In this document: piece by piece, positions 1-10,735 of the stretch
Layout: every line of letters begins with the position of its first letter
Position numbering within the stretch: position 1 is the stretch's first letter
Source of the DNA: Alnus glutinosa
Lineage: Eukaryota; Streptophyta; Magnoliopsida; Fagales; Betulaceae
NCBI RefSeq assembly: GCF_958979055.1
Contig: NC_084888.1
Coordinates: 3,800,001-3,864,000, forward strand
Reading direction: 5' to 3'
DNA length: 64,000 bases
Translations under genes and position numbers: made by a program
Notes under the pieces: model-generated
Database searches by the model: none
Seen by the model: the letters and a program-made list of their open reading frames with translations, nothing else
Told to the model about the DNA's origin: nothing

Positions 1-1394
1 CATAATTCAGAAAGTATGTCATTAATAATAGTTTCGCTTGAGCTTTTGTTGCTTGAAGATATATAGGATGCCAAATAGAACTTCGACGAAGGTAATTGGA
101 TCCAAATATGTCAATTTGTGCTCCATGATTGCATTTACTGTGACGTTCTTTGGTTTATAAATGCATCACTCTATGACACACAGCACTCTTTCTCCTCCCT
201 ATTGGTCTGTGACTCTGCGATGTTTCGGTATATACGTGTGACTAGAGTATTAGTCTTACATCAAATAGAATTAAGAGAAAGGAATGCTTAGTCTAATTTG
301 CCCCCAAACTTGTATCCAAATTTATAGGATTAAGCTTTTTTTAAGTTAAAGTCATTTACCTCTCAAAGAAGAGAAGTGGTAAGTTATTTATTTATTTATT
401 TTTATTATTAATTTTATTTCATTTTATGTAGAAATGAAAAGGCAGATGAGAGGCTACTCTCAGGGGTGCTGGAGGGCTGACTGTGCAAGTCATCCTTCTG
501 TTGGGAGTAATGGCATGAGTTATCTCATTTTCACTGCCACGGTGGCCGCACGAGCCTCCCTTCATTTGGGGTGGCCGCTTATGCCACCCCTTTACTAAGG
601 AATGGTTGCTCGAACCACCCTACTTCTAGCGGTGAGTGTCCCCCTTTTACTAAGGAATGGCAACAGATTTCGATTAGCTCCAACAAAGTTTTATTAGCAC
701 CAAAGAGTTCTTTCTTGCGTTGTCGAGTTATTCTTGGTTCGTTGACAAGTACTGAAGATCGTTTAGTTTAATTGTTTCAAAATATGTGATTTGAAAAACG
801 GCGACTTTAGAATAAAATTAATGAAAACATAATATTTTAAAGCGTAATTAAACATCTAAAAGTGCACTCATTACCTATGATTTAAAAATGTGAAAAAGGA
901 CAATTTTTTTTTCTAACACATTGTACACTCTTAAACATGATATGATTTTGTTTGATAACAGGCTTTTAACCTGACACACGGACTTTAAATTGCAGATCGT
1001 TTAGTGGGCCAATTGTCCTAATCTATAGTTTTTCGTTGGTCTTTATGATAATCTAACCCTTAAATCATTCAATTAGCTATTAATTTTTTCAGTGGTACAG
1101 TGGATTTGGATAAGAACAACGCATAATAAGTTTTTCGTTGGTCTTTATGATAATCTAACCCTTCAATCATTCAATTAACTATTAAAAATTTCAGTGGTAC
1201 AGTGGATTTGGATAAGAACAATGTAGAAGTTGTTGGTTGCGTTATTCAAAAGCCAGTAAGCCAATATGCGGATTTTTTAAGCTGTCACCAAACACATCCT
1301 TATCTGAGCTTTATCCAGTAACACCGAACAGTAAAAGTAAAAGTTGGTACAAGCCCTTCTCAAAGTCTCCACTGCCCCGCCGCCGCCGGCATAT
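1..1394. other. Intergenic, no gene recognised
   Basis: AT-rich spacer downstream of the reverse-strand gene at 1395-2281. A short open frame at 571-771 overlaps GGTGGCC/GGCCACC-type palindromic repeat sequence (about 540-620). It has no recognisable domain or codon pattern, so I do not call it a gene. A 102-bp tandem duplication lies at 1027-1222 and is listed separately. Nothing else is identifiable. Confidence 0.5.
1027..1222. repeat. Two-copy tandem duplication, about 102 bp
   Basis: Two near-identical copies start at 1027 and 1129, each beginning AGTTTTTCGTTGGTCTTTAT and each containing CAGTGGTACAGTGGATTTGG. They differ at a handful of bases. The block lies about 170 bp past the stop codon of the MEE59-like gene, so it is in its 3' flank. 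It looks like a simple local duplication. Confidence 0.85.
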
Positions 1395-2281
1395 CTAAGA
1401 ACTCTCGCTCCGATTTGGCTTTGAGGAGACAAAGACCTGTGATCATTAAAAAACCAAAACAATAGTTACTTTACGAAAGAAGATAATTGTCCATTAATCG
1501 ATCTATTGTGCGTTAAATCTTGTATCTTCCATTACGAGATTCTAATAACAACCATCAAAAGCAATACCTGATCTTCATCGACGTTTGGAACCCAATCGTT
1601 TGTCGCAGGATTGCTTCTGAAGCTAGTGTACGCCGCCATCCCACCTGCGCCATCATGGCCTTTCTGCAACCGAATGTCATCAGATCCACCTTCACCTCCT
1701 TCCCCCGCCACCCTTATAAACCCACTTCCAGTCTGTTTAGTCAAAAAAAAAAAAAAAAAACCCAAACCCAAAAGAATTCAAACTTTAAAAACCGAAATAT
1801 AGGAAGTTAAATCTCGCTGAAAGAAATTAATAAAAAATAAAAAGATTGATATGGAACCGTGTGATGCTGTTTGTCAACGGACTGTAGCTCGCTGTAGTAA
1901 TGGGTCTCCACAAACTCATCTTGCACCTCGATAACTCCCTCTGCCGGTACTATAACCTGCCAATCTTAAAGCGTTCGGAGAGATCAATTACAAGGAACAA
2001 CCAAAACAAGCGTTAAATCTACAGTGGTGCACGTTACAGACATGAGATTGAGATCGAAGGGCTCGGAACTTGTCAAGCTCAGGAATAGTTTCGTCTACGG
2101 TTGTAGACTCCACTGGGGTTGATGTTGACGAGTCAGACTCGCTTCTGTTGGGCTTGACGGGTCGCTTGGGGGCCAGGGTCTCGAACTGAGCTCTGATCTT
2201 GTCGGCAATTCTCAGTTGTTCATCTGCATCCAACACCTCGTCGCTGCGGCTTGGTTTAGTCACCGTCCGCTGCCCCACCAT
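1395..2281 (-). CDS. MEE59-like small acidic plant protein (4 exons)
   Basis: I rebuilt four reverse-strand exons: 2042-2281, 1858-1956, 1568-1732 and 1395-1436. Each keeps the frame at codon boundaries, giving about 181 residues. The start ATG at 2279-2281 opens MVGQRTVTKPSRSDEV. Upstream in-frame Met codons lie in GA-rich leader sequence and are less likely. Exon 1 holds an IADKIRAQFETLAPKRPVKP segment. Exon 2 is acidic (VQDEFVETHYYSELQSVDKQ). Exon 3 is glycine-rich and ends SNPATNDWVPNVDEDQ. Exon 4 encodes VFVSSKPNRSESS and a TAG stop. The exon 3 donor (CAG|GTATTG) and the acceptors of exons 2-4 are good. The exon 1 donor is weak, and a site 9 bp further on is also in frame. The sequence style matches the plant protein annotated as maternal effect embryo arrest 59, recalled rather than searched. 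No biochemical role is known to me, and no signal peptide or membrane segment is visible. It lies just outside the left edge of the duplicated array. Confidence 0.78.
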
Positions 2282-2470
2282 TATGAGTCTAACTTTGTTT
2301 GATCTTTTTCTATGAAAGTGCTCTCTCTCCCTCTCTGTCTCTCTCTCTGCGTGATAGAATGGGTGAAGGGTCGGCAGGGGAATATAATATACATGGGAGT
2401 CAGAGAGAGAAAAAGAAAGTGGAAGGAAATTGAAACTAGGGGCCACGTGAAACCGCTTACATGAGTTTAG
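2282..2470 (-). promoter_or_regulatory. GA-rich leader and putative promoter of the MEE59-like gene
   Basis: On the reverse strand the 60 bases before the start codon are GA-rich (CT-rich on the + strand at 2317-2352). This is common in plant 5' leaders. An AT-rich TATATTATATTC-like stretch (about 2379-2390) lies about 100 bp upstream of the ATG and could be the TATA box. No transcription start can be fixed from sequence. Confidence 0.4.
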
Positions 2471-2520
2471 GGTGGGAAACGGATCTGGAACCGGAGGAGC
2501 GTATCGCTGATACACAGGAG

Positions 2521-2647
2521 GCGGGACTGTCCCTCAGCATTTTCTTTTTATTAAAAAAATAAATTTTAATAAAAAAGTGTCTTCTCATTCAAATTTATTT
2601 ATTTTTAATAAAAAGAGGGTGCTGCCCGAAGGCCGAAACCGTCCCAC
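2521..2647. mobile_element. Possible MITE with imperfect inverted ends
   Basis: The left part (GGGACTGTCCCTCAGCATTTTC then TTTTTATTAAA) is an imperfect inverted copy of the right part (TAATAAAAAGAGGGTGCTG then ACCGTCCC). The core is AT-rich. It lies between the MEE59-like gene and the duplication edge at 2671. I see no clean target-site duplication, so it may be a decayed MITE or just a chance foldback. Confidence 0.35.
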
Positions 2648-2810
2648 AAATTATTTTTCGGAATTGGAGAATATCTGATACCTTATAATGCATGAATATT
2701 TTTGTCTTTTTACAATTTTTTTTTTAATGAAAATATCCCTGTATTATAAGGGACAGGATACTCTCCGATTCCCTCGAACCTGAACCGGAGAGTATCCTTA
2801 TACGTTTAAG

Positions 2811-3295
2811 GAAATAATTTTACATGTCATATAAATGCCTATTAAGTGTCCATCAAATAATGAGATAAGTTTTGAAATTATCATTGGGCATGTGATTGAT
2901 TAAATGATGAATTTGATTAAATAGTGTGATTTTAAAAGTCACATCATTATTCGATGAACACTTGATGGACATTTATATGACATATAGAATTACTTCGTTG
3001 AGAATGGGCTTGAACTCGGAGTAATTCTACATGTACATTAAGAGTCTATAAAAAAATGAGTTACCTTTTAAAATCACCATTGGACGTGTGATTGATCAAA
3101 TGATGATTTTAAAAGCCACCTCATTTTTTTATAAATACTTGTACATGTACATTAAGTGTCTGTTAAATGTTCATTAAAAATAATGTAGTTTTTAAAATTA
3201 CTATTAAACGTGAAATTGATTAAATAATAATTTTAAAAATCATTTTATTTTTTAATAGACATTTATTATGAATATAGAATATTAGAATTACTACC
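2811..3295. mobile_element. Cluster of short AT-rich foldback MITE-like elements
   Basis: Three consecutive inverted-repeat modules lie here (roughly 2811-2990, 3020-3140 and 3140-3290). Each has arms resembling CATTAAGTGTCCATCAAATA and its reverse complement, around a core with TGATTGATTAAATGATGA. All three look like one related stowaway-like or foldback family. The same cluster occurs at about 27671-28147 in unit B, so it predates the duplication. Confidence 0.55.
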
Positions 3296-3299
3296 AGAA

Positions 3300-4147
3300 T
3301 TACTCTTGAAATCGGCACCCAACTTGCTGAGAATAGTAGTCAACTAGCTCACGCATGCTGTGCAGGCTTGAACTTGCTGGGCCAAAGAATACATAGAATA
3401 GAATCACGGAGAACTTGATCAGCTACGTCGCTAAATGGTGGGGGGATGTTGAATCAACCTAAACGACCAAGTGTTTTGTTGCTCCAGCTGGCTCGGGTTT
3501 GCTCTTAGCTCATCTGGTCCAACTGAATTAGCCCGCTATGGCTCAGATTTTAGGTCTACTGGCCTATAACGACCTTGAATCATTAAGGCCACCTGATTTT
3601 GAACATGGATTGGGTTCAGAATTTAGGCCTGATTAAAGTTTGTGGTGTCTTTTTTTTTTACTCTAATGGAGACGGATGAGAATTGATGAAGAATAAACAA
3701 ATATTTTTCTTTTTAGGTCCGACTCTTTTTCTTCTCTCTTTATTTGGTAGTGAGACCACAAAATTTCTTCTCTTTGGATCGTGGGATTCAATCTTTTTCT
3801 TTTCCCCTTTCTCCTTCTTCTTCTTCCAAATCTCCTTCTTCCCACATCGTACGTTGTGCATCATGTTTATGGCATCAATTTACATGACTAGGTATAAGCG
3901 GATTTACATTTTATAGGATTTAACAAAAAATTATAACGGATAATTAAAATTTTAAAAAATTGAAATATAAATACCATAAATTAACTTTTTTTTTGGTTTG
4001 TTTTTAAACGTTTGAATACTTAATTACAAAAATGGTTAAAAATCAAGAATTGTAAATGAAATTTTCTCTAGCTATAATCATTTATCCCATGAACTTGCCA
4101 ATTCCTATTCTTTGTTCGATTGGTAATCCTGTACACAAGCATCTTGG
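3300..4147. other. Intergenic, no gene recognised
   Basis: Spacer upstream of MLD1, duplicated in unit B (28148-29018). It contains a pyrimidine-rich tract (3650-3850) that gives short open frames on both strands. These are low-complexity shadows with no domain. Nothing else is identifiable. Confidence 0.5.
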
Positions 4148-4314
4148 AGTAATTCTAAATGTTAATCGTCTTATGTTCATTTAAAAATGAGGTGGCTTTT
4201 AAAATCACAATTTGATCGATTAAAATTTAACAGTGATCAATCACACGCCCAATACTAATTTTAAAAACTGCCACATTTTTAGTTGAATACAAGATAAACT
4301 TCTAACATTACTTA
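4148..4314. mobile_element. Foldback MITE-like element, about 167 bp
   Basis: The left arm (AGTAATTCTAAATGTTAATC and on, with AATGAGGTGGCTTTTAAAAT) is matched in reverse complement by the right arm ending ACTTCTAACATTACTT. The core carries GATCAATCACACGCCC. A counterpart lies at 29019-29186 in unit B. It resembles the modules at 2811-3295 and is probably the same family. Confidence 0.55.
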
Positions 4315-4735
4315 TTAGCATTATGTGTGGCTACCCTTCTCGTTTTCCTTTCTTTTTTCCTTTCGGTGGTAGAGAACTGTCTGCCAATTTAGGACGTTGA
4401 CCTCGTCAATTGGAGTAGGTCCACCCAGTTCATATTTCTCCTCTATCATCATCACCTGCTAGATCGATGCAAAAGCCGTTACAGAACTGGTAAGACTTTT
4501 ATTCATTAATTGAAATGAATTTGCTTTTATTCTGCAGAAAATCATGCAGACATATATCAAAATTTGGCACCCCTCCAGATTTGGAACACAACATCGTACA
4601 TTTCGGACGTCAACAACAGCTGTATGTCGTTCTTCCACATTTTTAAATTTGGATGCTTGTTTACCGTAAGTATACTTTCATGCACCCACATTACTTTTTA
4701 ATTCCCTCGCATAGCTGATCGATAAGGTTCGGGTA

Positions 4736-4923
4736 CAGGGGCGGAGCCAGCCCCCCCAAGTTGGGGGGGCCAAATTGAAAAAAAAAAATTTGGGGGGGCC
4801 AAAATTTGAAAAAATAATAAATTTTAGGGTAAAATTTTAATTTTTTTAAAATTTTTTTAAAATTTTTTTTTTTTTTTGGGGGAGAACCTTGAGGCTTGGG
4901 GGGGCAACGTGGCTCCGCCCCTG
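4736..4923. mobile_element. hAT-type MITE inserted just before MLD1
   Basis: 188 bp, starting CAGGGGCGGAGCCA and ending TGGCTCCGCCCCTG. These are perfect inverted ends of the type usual for hAT elements. They are flanked by the direct 8-bp repeat TTCGGGTA (4728-4735 and 4924-4931), the size hAT transposases make. Unit B has the uninterrupted site (about 29607-29614), so the insertion most likely followed the segmental duplication. The core is AT-rich and has no coding capacity. It ends 28 bp before the MLD1 start codon, inside the leader or promoter. Confidence 0.92.
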
Positions 4924-4951
4924 TTCGGGTAGCAATTCCTACCAACTTTCC

Positions 4952-6100
4952 ATGGAAAAGCTTCATTTCCCAATGGTTCATTTCCCTTTCTTTCTTCTTC
5001 AAATCCTTTCTCTTCTACTTCTCTCATCGGCTCAAACTGTCCCAACTAAGTATTTTACAAATTGTGGGTCAACGTCCGACGTAACTGTCAATGGTCGGAA
5101 CTTCGTTGGTGACTTGAATGGTGCCGGCTTCTCTATTATTGGACCAAGCTCTTCTGTTAGTGCCGTCAATTCATCAACAGATACGTCTCTTTATCAAACA
5201 GCAAGAGTTTTCACACAACCATCGTCTTCATATGAGTTGGACGCCATCGATCATGGCATTTATTATGTTCGTCTTCATTTCTTCCCGTTTAAGTCTGGGA
5301 ACACTAATCTGGCTAACGCCCTATTCGATGTTTCTACTACTGACTTTTCGCTGCTGTCAAACTATGGTGTTAAAGAGAATTCACCAGCTGTGATTGAAGA
5401 GTTCTTACTCACAATCAACGAAAGCAAGTTCAGCATCTACTTTACTCCTCAGACTAACTCTTTTGCTTTTGTGAACGCCATAGAAGTCTTTCTAATCCCA
5501 GATAAGAACTACATCCTGGATAGCTTTCCTTTGATTAATTCTCGTGGACTAGCTGGAATTGCCGATGGCGTACGATCTCAGGCTTTACGCACAATTCACA
5601 GGGTCAATGTTGGAGGTCCACAGACCAACGACATACTATGGAGGACTTGGACACCGGATGATGGTTATATCCTTAACCCAGGAAATGACAAAACCTGCGA
5701 TCCTTATAATGGTGTGCTTAAGTATGATGTTCTTGGTGCAACTGTGTATAGTGCCTCGGATATTGTCTACAACACTTGCAAAGAATTGAAATCAGAATTT
5801 TCTGTCATAACTTGGAGCTTTAATGTGGGTAAGAGTACCAGACACCTGCTTCGGTTGCACTTCTGCGATATTGTTAGCACAAAGGATGCATATGTCAAGT
5901 TCGATGCCTCTATTTCTAGCTATTTCACTCAGATTATCTATGTTGAGCAATTGGTAACTCCATATTACTGGGATTTTTTGGTTGATTCAGATGCTTTGGG
6001 ACTTATCACTGTTACCTTAGGGCCTAGAAAGGATTCTACAAATAAAAACGCCTATCTGAATGGACTGGAGATTTTCGAGTATTCGAAGAAATTGGTTTAA
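4952..6100 (+). CDS. MLD1: secreted malectin-like domain protein, unit A
   Basis: An intact single-exon frame of 382 residues. Residues 1-27 form a signal peptide (basic start, long Leu/Phe core, SSAQ cleavage region). The rest is one malectin-like domain (PF12819 type) made of two malectin folds: about 33-200 (from YFTNCGS to EVFLIPD) and about 218-378 (from VNVGGPQTND to AYLNGLEIFE). The frame ends directly after the domain. The transmembrane segment and kinase of full CrRLK1L receptors such as At5g24010 or FERONIA are absent, and no kinase-like frame follows. Four cysteines and N-glycosylation sequons (NSS, NES) suit an apoplastic protein. The frame can be read upstream to a TTG inside the MITE, but the ATG at 4952 matches all paralogs. 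It differs from the unit B copy at about five residues. A role in wall or RALF-peptide sensing is inferred from the receptor family only. Confidence 0.9.
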   Translation: MEKLHFPMVHFPFFLLQILSLLLLSSAQTVPTKYFTNCGSTSDVTVNGRNFVGDLNGAGFSIIGPSSSVSAVNSSTDTSLYQTARVFTQPSSSYELDAIDHGIYYVRLHFFPFKSGNTNLANALFDVSTTDFSLLSNYGVKENSPAVIEEFLLTINESKFSIYFTPQTNSFAFVNAIEVFLIPDKNYILDSFPLINSRGLAGIADGVRSQALRTIHRVNVGGPQTNDILWRTWTPDDGYILNPGNDKTCDPYNGVLKYDVLGATVYSASDIVYNTCKELKSEFSVITWSFNVGKSTRHLLRLHFCDIVSTKDAYVKFDASISSYFTQIIYVEQLVTPYYWDFLVDSDALGLITVTLGPRKDSTNKNAYLNGLEIFEYSKKLV

Positions 6101-6774
6101 TTGGTTGATTAAGGAGATGATCATCTACCATAAATAAACGCTGATTAATGTTTGGATTACGCACACAATAAATAATACAAGGTTCTCCCAATTGAGGATG
6201 GATGGTTGTGGATGTTAAAATCCAGATAATTTTAGATCTCCTATATTTTTGTAGTATCAATTATCATAACACTTACGATTTCCTTATATATATAAGCGAT
6301 GATGATAATAGCATATGTAGGTATATGTGTTTATTGCAGAAGATGAGTTAAGAGACTGCACAAAAAGGCTATAAGTATTAATTACTTATAGAGAATGATG
6401 CTGATTTCTATAATGTCATGTTTATAAGTTTATTTAATTGTATCCGTGTGAGCGCAAGTGGACTTTGCATATTTTATTATTATGACTAATTTGATTAATA
6501 ACAAAACTGGTGGGGACAAGGTTCACAATGGATGCACAAGGCTCATGATGAGTACTCAAGACCCCATAAAGAATATAATATATACGAACCTGGCGGGTAC
6601 AAGGTTCACAGTTGGAGCACAAGGCCTCAAAAACTAATAAACTTTACAAGTAAGGGGTCACAAGGCTCTAATGAATAACTGCTAAGACGAACAGAGATTT
6701 AATGACCCTAGAACGAGAGGAGTGCAAGAAGAAAATAAATAAGATTTGCATAAAACTGTCATCATATCATTGCT

Positions 6775-6818
<44 letters not shown>

Positions 6819-7361
6819 CATGATTATGGATTATGACTATAGACCATGAATTGCATATACATATAGACATAAAGTTATATTGTGCATTGTGTATTTCTAA
6901 ATAAATTGGAAACCATCATATTATTGAATCAGCTGACTCACAGTTATAGTATAGGATTGTGGTAATGTCCACAAGCCCATAATTATGGATGCAGGTTCAG
7001 AAGGCGAAGGCATTGATCACTTTTGCTAGCTTTAAAGATTTAAAGTTAATGTATTTGTAGATGGTTGTATTTCTTTGTAATCGTTTGTGTTTACGTGCTT
7101 TTTGTATGTAACATATTTAGAGGAATGCTTGTATTTAATAGGCATTTCATGTATGTTTGCGTATCATTTGTGACACATATTTCAATGTAATTAGTGTAAA
7201 GAAAACTAAATAATTTTGATGAATGTTTAGAGGTACTTTAGTCAGCTCAATGTGTTATATTCCTAAGTCTTTAAGGAAAAAAAAAATATATTTCATTGCG
7301 AGATTTTATCTTTTCTGATGTAATAATATCACGTGGTTTATTAGATATAACTACTTACGCT
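6101..7361. other. MLD1 downstream spacer
   Basis: Non-coding spacer, closely matched at 30782-32060 in unit B. It holds a TA microsatellite at 6779-6813. No gene, kinase remnant or RNA gene is recognisable. Confidence 0.6.
6779..6813. repeat. (TA)n microsatellite
   Basis: About 17 TA units. The same repeat at about 31459-31490 in unit B is slightly shorter, so it is length-variable between the units. Confidence 0.9.
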
Positions 7362-9629
7362 TCATATATATATATAATAGAGGAATCACTAAAAAGATTG
7401 CATAACATTCATACAAGTGGCATCTTAAAATGCTTCCAAGTATTTATTTTAAGTTAAACAGTGAGTTTAAGTTTGTGTTAAAATGTGATAGTAAACTCAA
7501 TCCCTATTTGCATGCTAAATAAAAACTAAATCCCTATTTTTTCTCTCTAAAAAAAAAACTGAACTCTATTTTGGTTTTAAACATGCCGTAACCAACTCAT
7601 AAAAGCATTTATTTTTTTCCTACAAACTAACTAAAACTAAAACGTAGTGTTTCATACTAACTGTAATTGTTTACTGCACTCTCAAAATTACAACCCTTTA
7701 AGAAAATCGTTCTACTGCCCCTTGGAGTTCGTCTTCAAATCTGATCAACCAAAATGTTTTCTTTATGTAGATTTGTGGGGATCATACATATTTTATTTTA
7801 TATATATATATATTGATTTACGATTATATGATTTAATTTTTTTATTTTTTTCCTTCTGTGTTTTGTAATTGTATTTCGCTGAACCATGTGTAGTTAATAT
7901 ACAAAATTCATTGTTCTTTGTTGTTGTTGAGCATGAGGTTTTTCAAAGAGTTCTCTTTGGCTGCTGAGAAGGCACATGAAAACTGGAAAAGAAAAGAAAA
8001 TAATAGTATAGAAAAAGAAAACCACTTTAACCCAAGTAATTTTCAAATGCAGAAAATTTGTTCTTGGCTTTTTTTTTTTTTTCTCTGTTGAAAGTATATG
8101 TTTGGGTCAAGTTGCCTTTTCCTTTTCTTCTTCTTCTTCTTACTGCAAGACAAAGCTTTTCTTTATTTGTTTTCCGAGTTGTATCGGTTCTTGATTAAAT
8201 TTTATATTGCAAGTATTTTTTTTATAAAGTGCAACAGTTTTCAATGAGTTCTTTTGATTTAGGTAACTTTGAGGGTGAGTATGGAGATGGATGTGAAGTG
8301 CCAAAATGTGAATCTTAGGTTGTCCCTTTTTTTTTTTTTTTTTTTTTCCTTATTTGATGTTATAATTTATATACAAAAAATACAGTTATTTTATATTATA
8401 GGAGTATAAAATCACAATCTTTTATAAAATTGTTCTCTGTACAAAATTCAAAACTATCTACTGTCCCTTGGAGTTTGTCTTCAAATTTGATCAACCAAAA
8501 GGTTCTCTCTCTGTAGATTATATTATAGGAGTATTTTTCCAGTTTCTATTTATTGTCTGGTTTAATATTTTGTCCTTATTTTCTGTTCTAATTTATATAT
8601 TATTTTTATTTTTGTTCTAAAAGTCATTTTTTTTAATGTTATATATGAATTGTCGAGAAAAAGAATTTATGTTAGACATAACTTCTTTCTATACCTATGA
8701 GGCTTTGAATTTATTGTAATTGAAGAAAATATACAACAAAGGAAAAATAAAATTATTTTTATACTATACGAGTATTTTCATTTTTTTTCGTTTGTCATCT
8801 GTTTTTATTTTTTGTCCTTATTTTATGTTCAAATTTATATATTATTGCTTATTTTGTGCTAAAAGTATTTTCTTTTATGATATATATGTGAAGGACGGTG
8901 GTCGGGAAAATTTAAAAAAAAAAAAAAAAAAAAAATCTCATTTTGTCGGGACTTCTTTCTATACCTCTTAGTTTCATTGAAATCGAGAAAAATATACAAA
9001 AAATACAAATCTTACGTTTCAATTTTTTGTCCTTATTTTTTGTTCTAAATGTAGTTTCTTTTACGTTATACATGCAATGCATGTATATATACACTTCTAG
9101 AATGATGTATGAGTTACACTTCATTTCCTATTGCCTTTAATTTTAAAGGTAATAAGAAAACAATATTTATAAAAATGACTATATAATATTTGGCTTCATG
9201 TTTGATGGTTTATAAATTGTTAATTATTCATTATTTGATTATGGTGAGTGTGTGATTTTCTTTAGTTTAAAGATGTTAATTATTAACAAAATTTTCTTTT
9301 AGGTTTCTTTTGTAAATATTGAATACAAGTTATAGCAGTGATGTGAGTACACTATTTTATTCTTTGTTTTTGTGAATTCCTATATTATGTAAAATATCTC
9401 TTAAATTAACGTCTATAAAAATTGAATAATGTGATTACTTATTAAAAAAAAAAATTGAATACATGTTATTTATTTTGATTCCTTACAAGATAATTTATGA
9501 TATACATTTACGCATTTTCAATTTTATTCTTAAATTTTTATTTTATTTTTTAAAATTAAATGTAAACTTCTATTTTATTATGAAATTTTAATTAGTAAAA
9601 ACCCGCGCATGACGCGGGTTACATGCTAG
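7362..9629 (+). mobile_element. Non-autonomous Helitron, about 2.27 kb
   Basis: It starts with TC followed by an AT-rich stretch and AATAGAGGAATCAC. It ends with a 7-bp GC-rich hairpin (ACCCGCG, loop CATGA, CGCGGGT; 9601-9619), then TACATG and the terminal CTAG at 9626-9629. This is the classic Helitron 3' end. Unit B has the empty site at about 32064 (TTTACGCC then TTTTTGTAAAAGG), with no target-site duplication, as expected for Helitrons. The interior has no Rep/helicase frame. It contains internal repeats: a CTTGGAGTT(C/T)GTCTTCAAAT block near 7721 and 8469, and three copies of a TTTTGTCCTTATTTT motif. It therefore needs an autonomous partner. Confidence 0.85.
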
Positions 9630-10735
9630 TTTTTATAAAAGGTAAAGCGTTACACGTAGTTTTTACTATTCACACACTCACACAATACACCAATCAACCT
9701 ACATGCCAACAATGGTGGGTGTAAGAGTTTGATTCCCATAGCAAAATTATTTGTCGGATTTAATATGGCCTTAGCATGTTCTTTTGATAGAAGTTTTAAA
9801 GTGTTCAAAATGTTTGATTGTTATACGACAAAAACCTTCGTGTGCAAACAAAGACAATTAACCTATCTTTTTGTTATCGATAACAATGATAATAATAATA
9901 GACTTTAACTGTCTATTCAATTGGTTGATAATTATATACATCTTTTATTGACGGATGTATTCAAATTATTGGTGCATTCTATTAAATTTTGACCAATATC
10001 TAAATTTTTGTCATTTTTCTTATTATTTTCTTTAGAAAAAGATAGGGTATTTAAAAAATTTTAACAAGATTTAATAGAAAATTCTAGTTAATGGTTGAAA
10101 TAAAAAAAAAAAAAAATTAAAGATTGATACTATAAATTGACACTTTTTAAAATTTTAATACTTAATTGTAAAAATAATAAAAAATCAGAAATTATAAATG
10201 AAATTTTTCCTTGGCACATAATCATTTCTCCCGGGAACTTGCCAATTCCAGTTCTTTGTTCAATTGGCAATCCTGTAAACAAGCATCTTGTGAGGCTACC
10301 CTTCTTGTTTTCCATCATCTTCTTCTTCTTCTTCTTCTTTTTCAGTGGTCGAGAACTCTCTGCCAATTTAAGATGTTGACCTTGTCAATTGGAGTAGGTC
10401 CACCAGGCCCATATTTCTCCACTTATCACCTGCTTGATCGATGCAAATGCCGTTAAAGAACTGGGAAGACTTTTCTTCATTTGAAATGAATTTGCTTTTA
10501 TTCTGCAGAAAATCATGCAGACATATATCAAAATTTGGCACCCCTCCAGATTTGGAACACAACATCGTACATTTCGGATGTCAACAACAGCTGTATGTCG
10601 TTCTTCTACATTTTTAAATTTGGATGCTTGTTTTAGTTGTTTACCGTAAGTATACTTTCATGCATCCACATTACTTTTTAATTCCCTCGCATAGCTGATC
10701 GATAAGGTTCGGGTAGCAATTCGTACCAACTTTCC
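9630..10735. other. Upstream spacer of broken MLD2
   Basis: No gene recognised. The last 500 bp (10240-10735) resembles the region upstream of MLD1 and MLD3, including a GTGGTCGAGAA block followed by a TTGACC...GTAGGTCCACC block. This suggests a shared ancestral promoter or leader. The matching unit B stretch is 32065-33170. Confidence 0.5.

Noticed and set aside
571-771. 66-residue frame
   Set aside because: Overlaps palindromic repeat sequence, with no domain, no splice or promoter context and no paralog.
4889-4951. N-terminal extension of MLD1 into the MITE
   Set aside because: The extended frame begins with TTG, not ATG, and lies in the hAT MITE. All paralogs start at the MEKLHF methionine.
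6101-7361. Possible kinase-domain remnant after MLD1
   Set aside because: No kinase motif in any frame, and the spacer is similarly empty after every MLD copy, so the kinase was lost before the array expanded or was never present.
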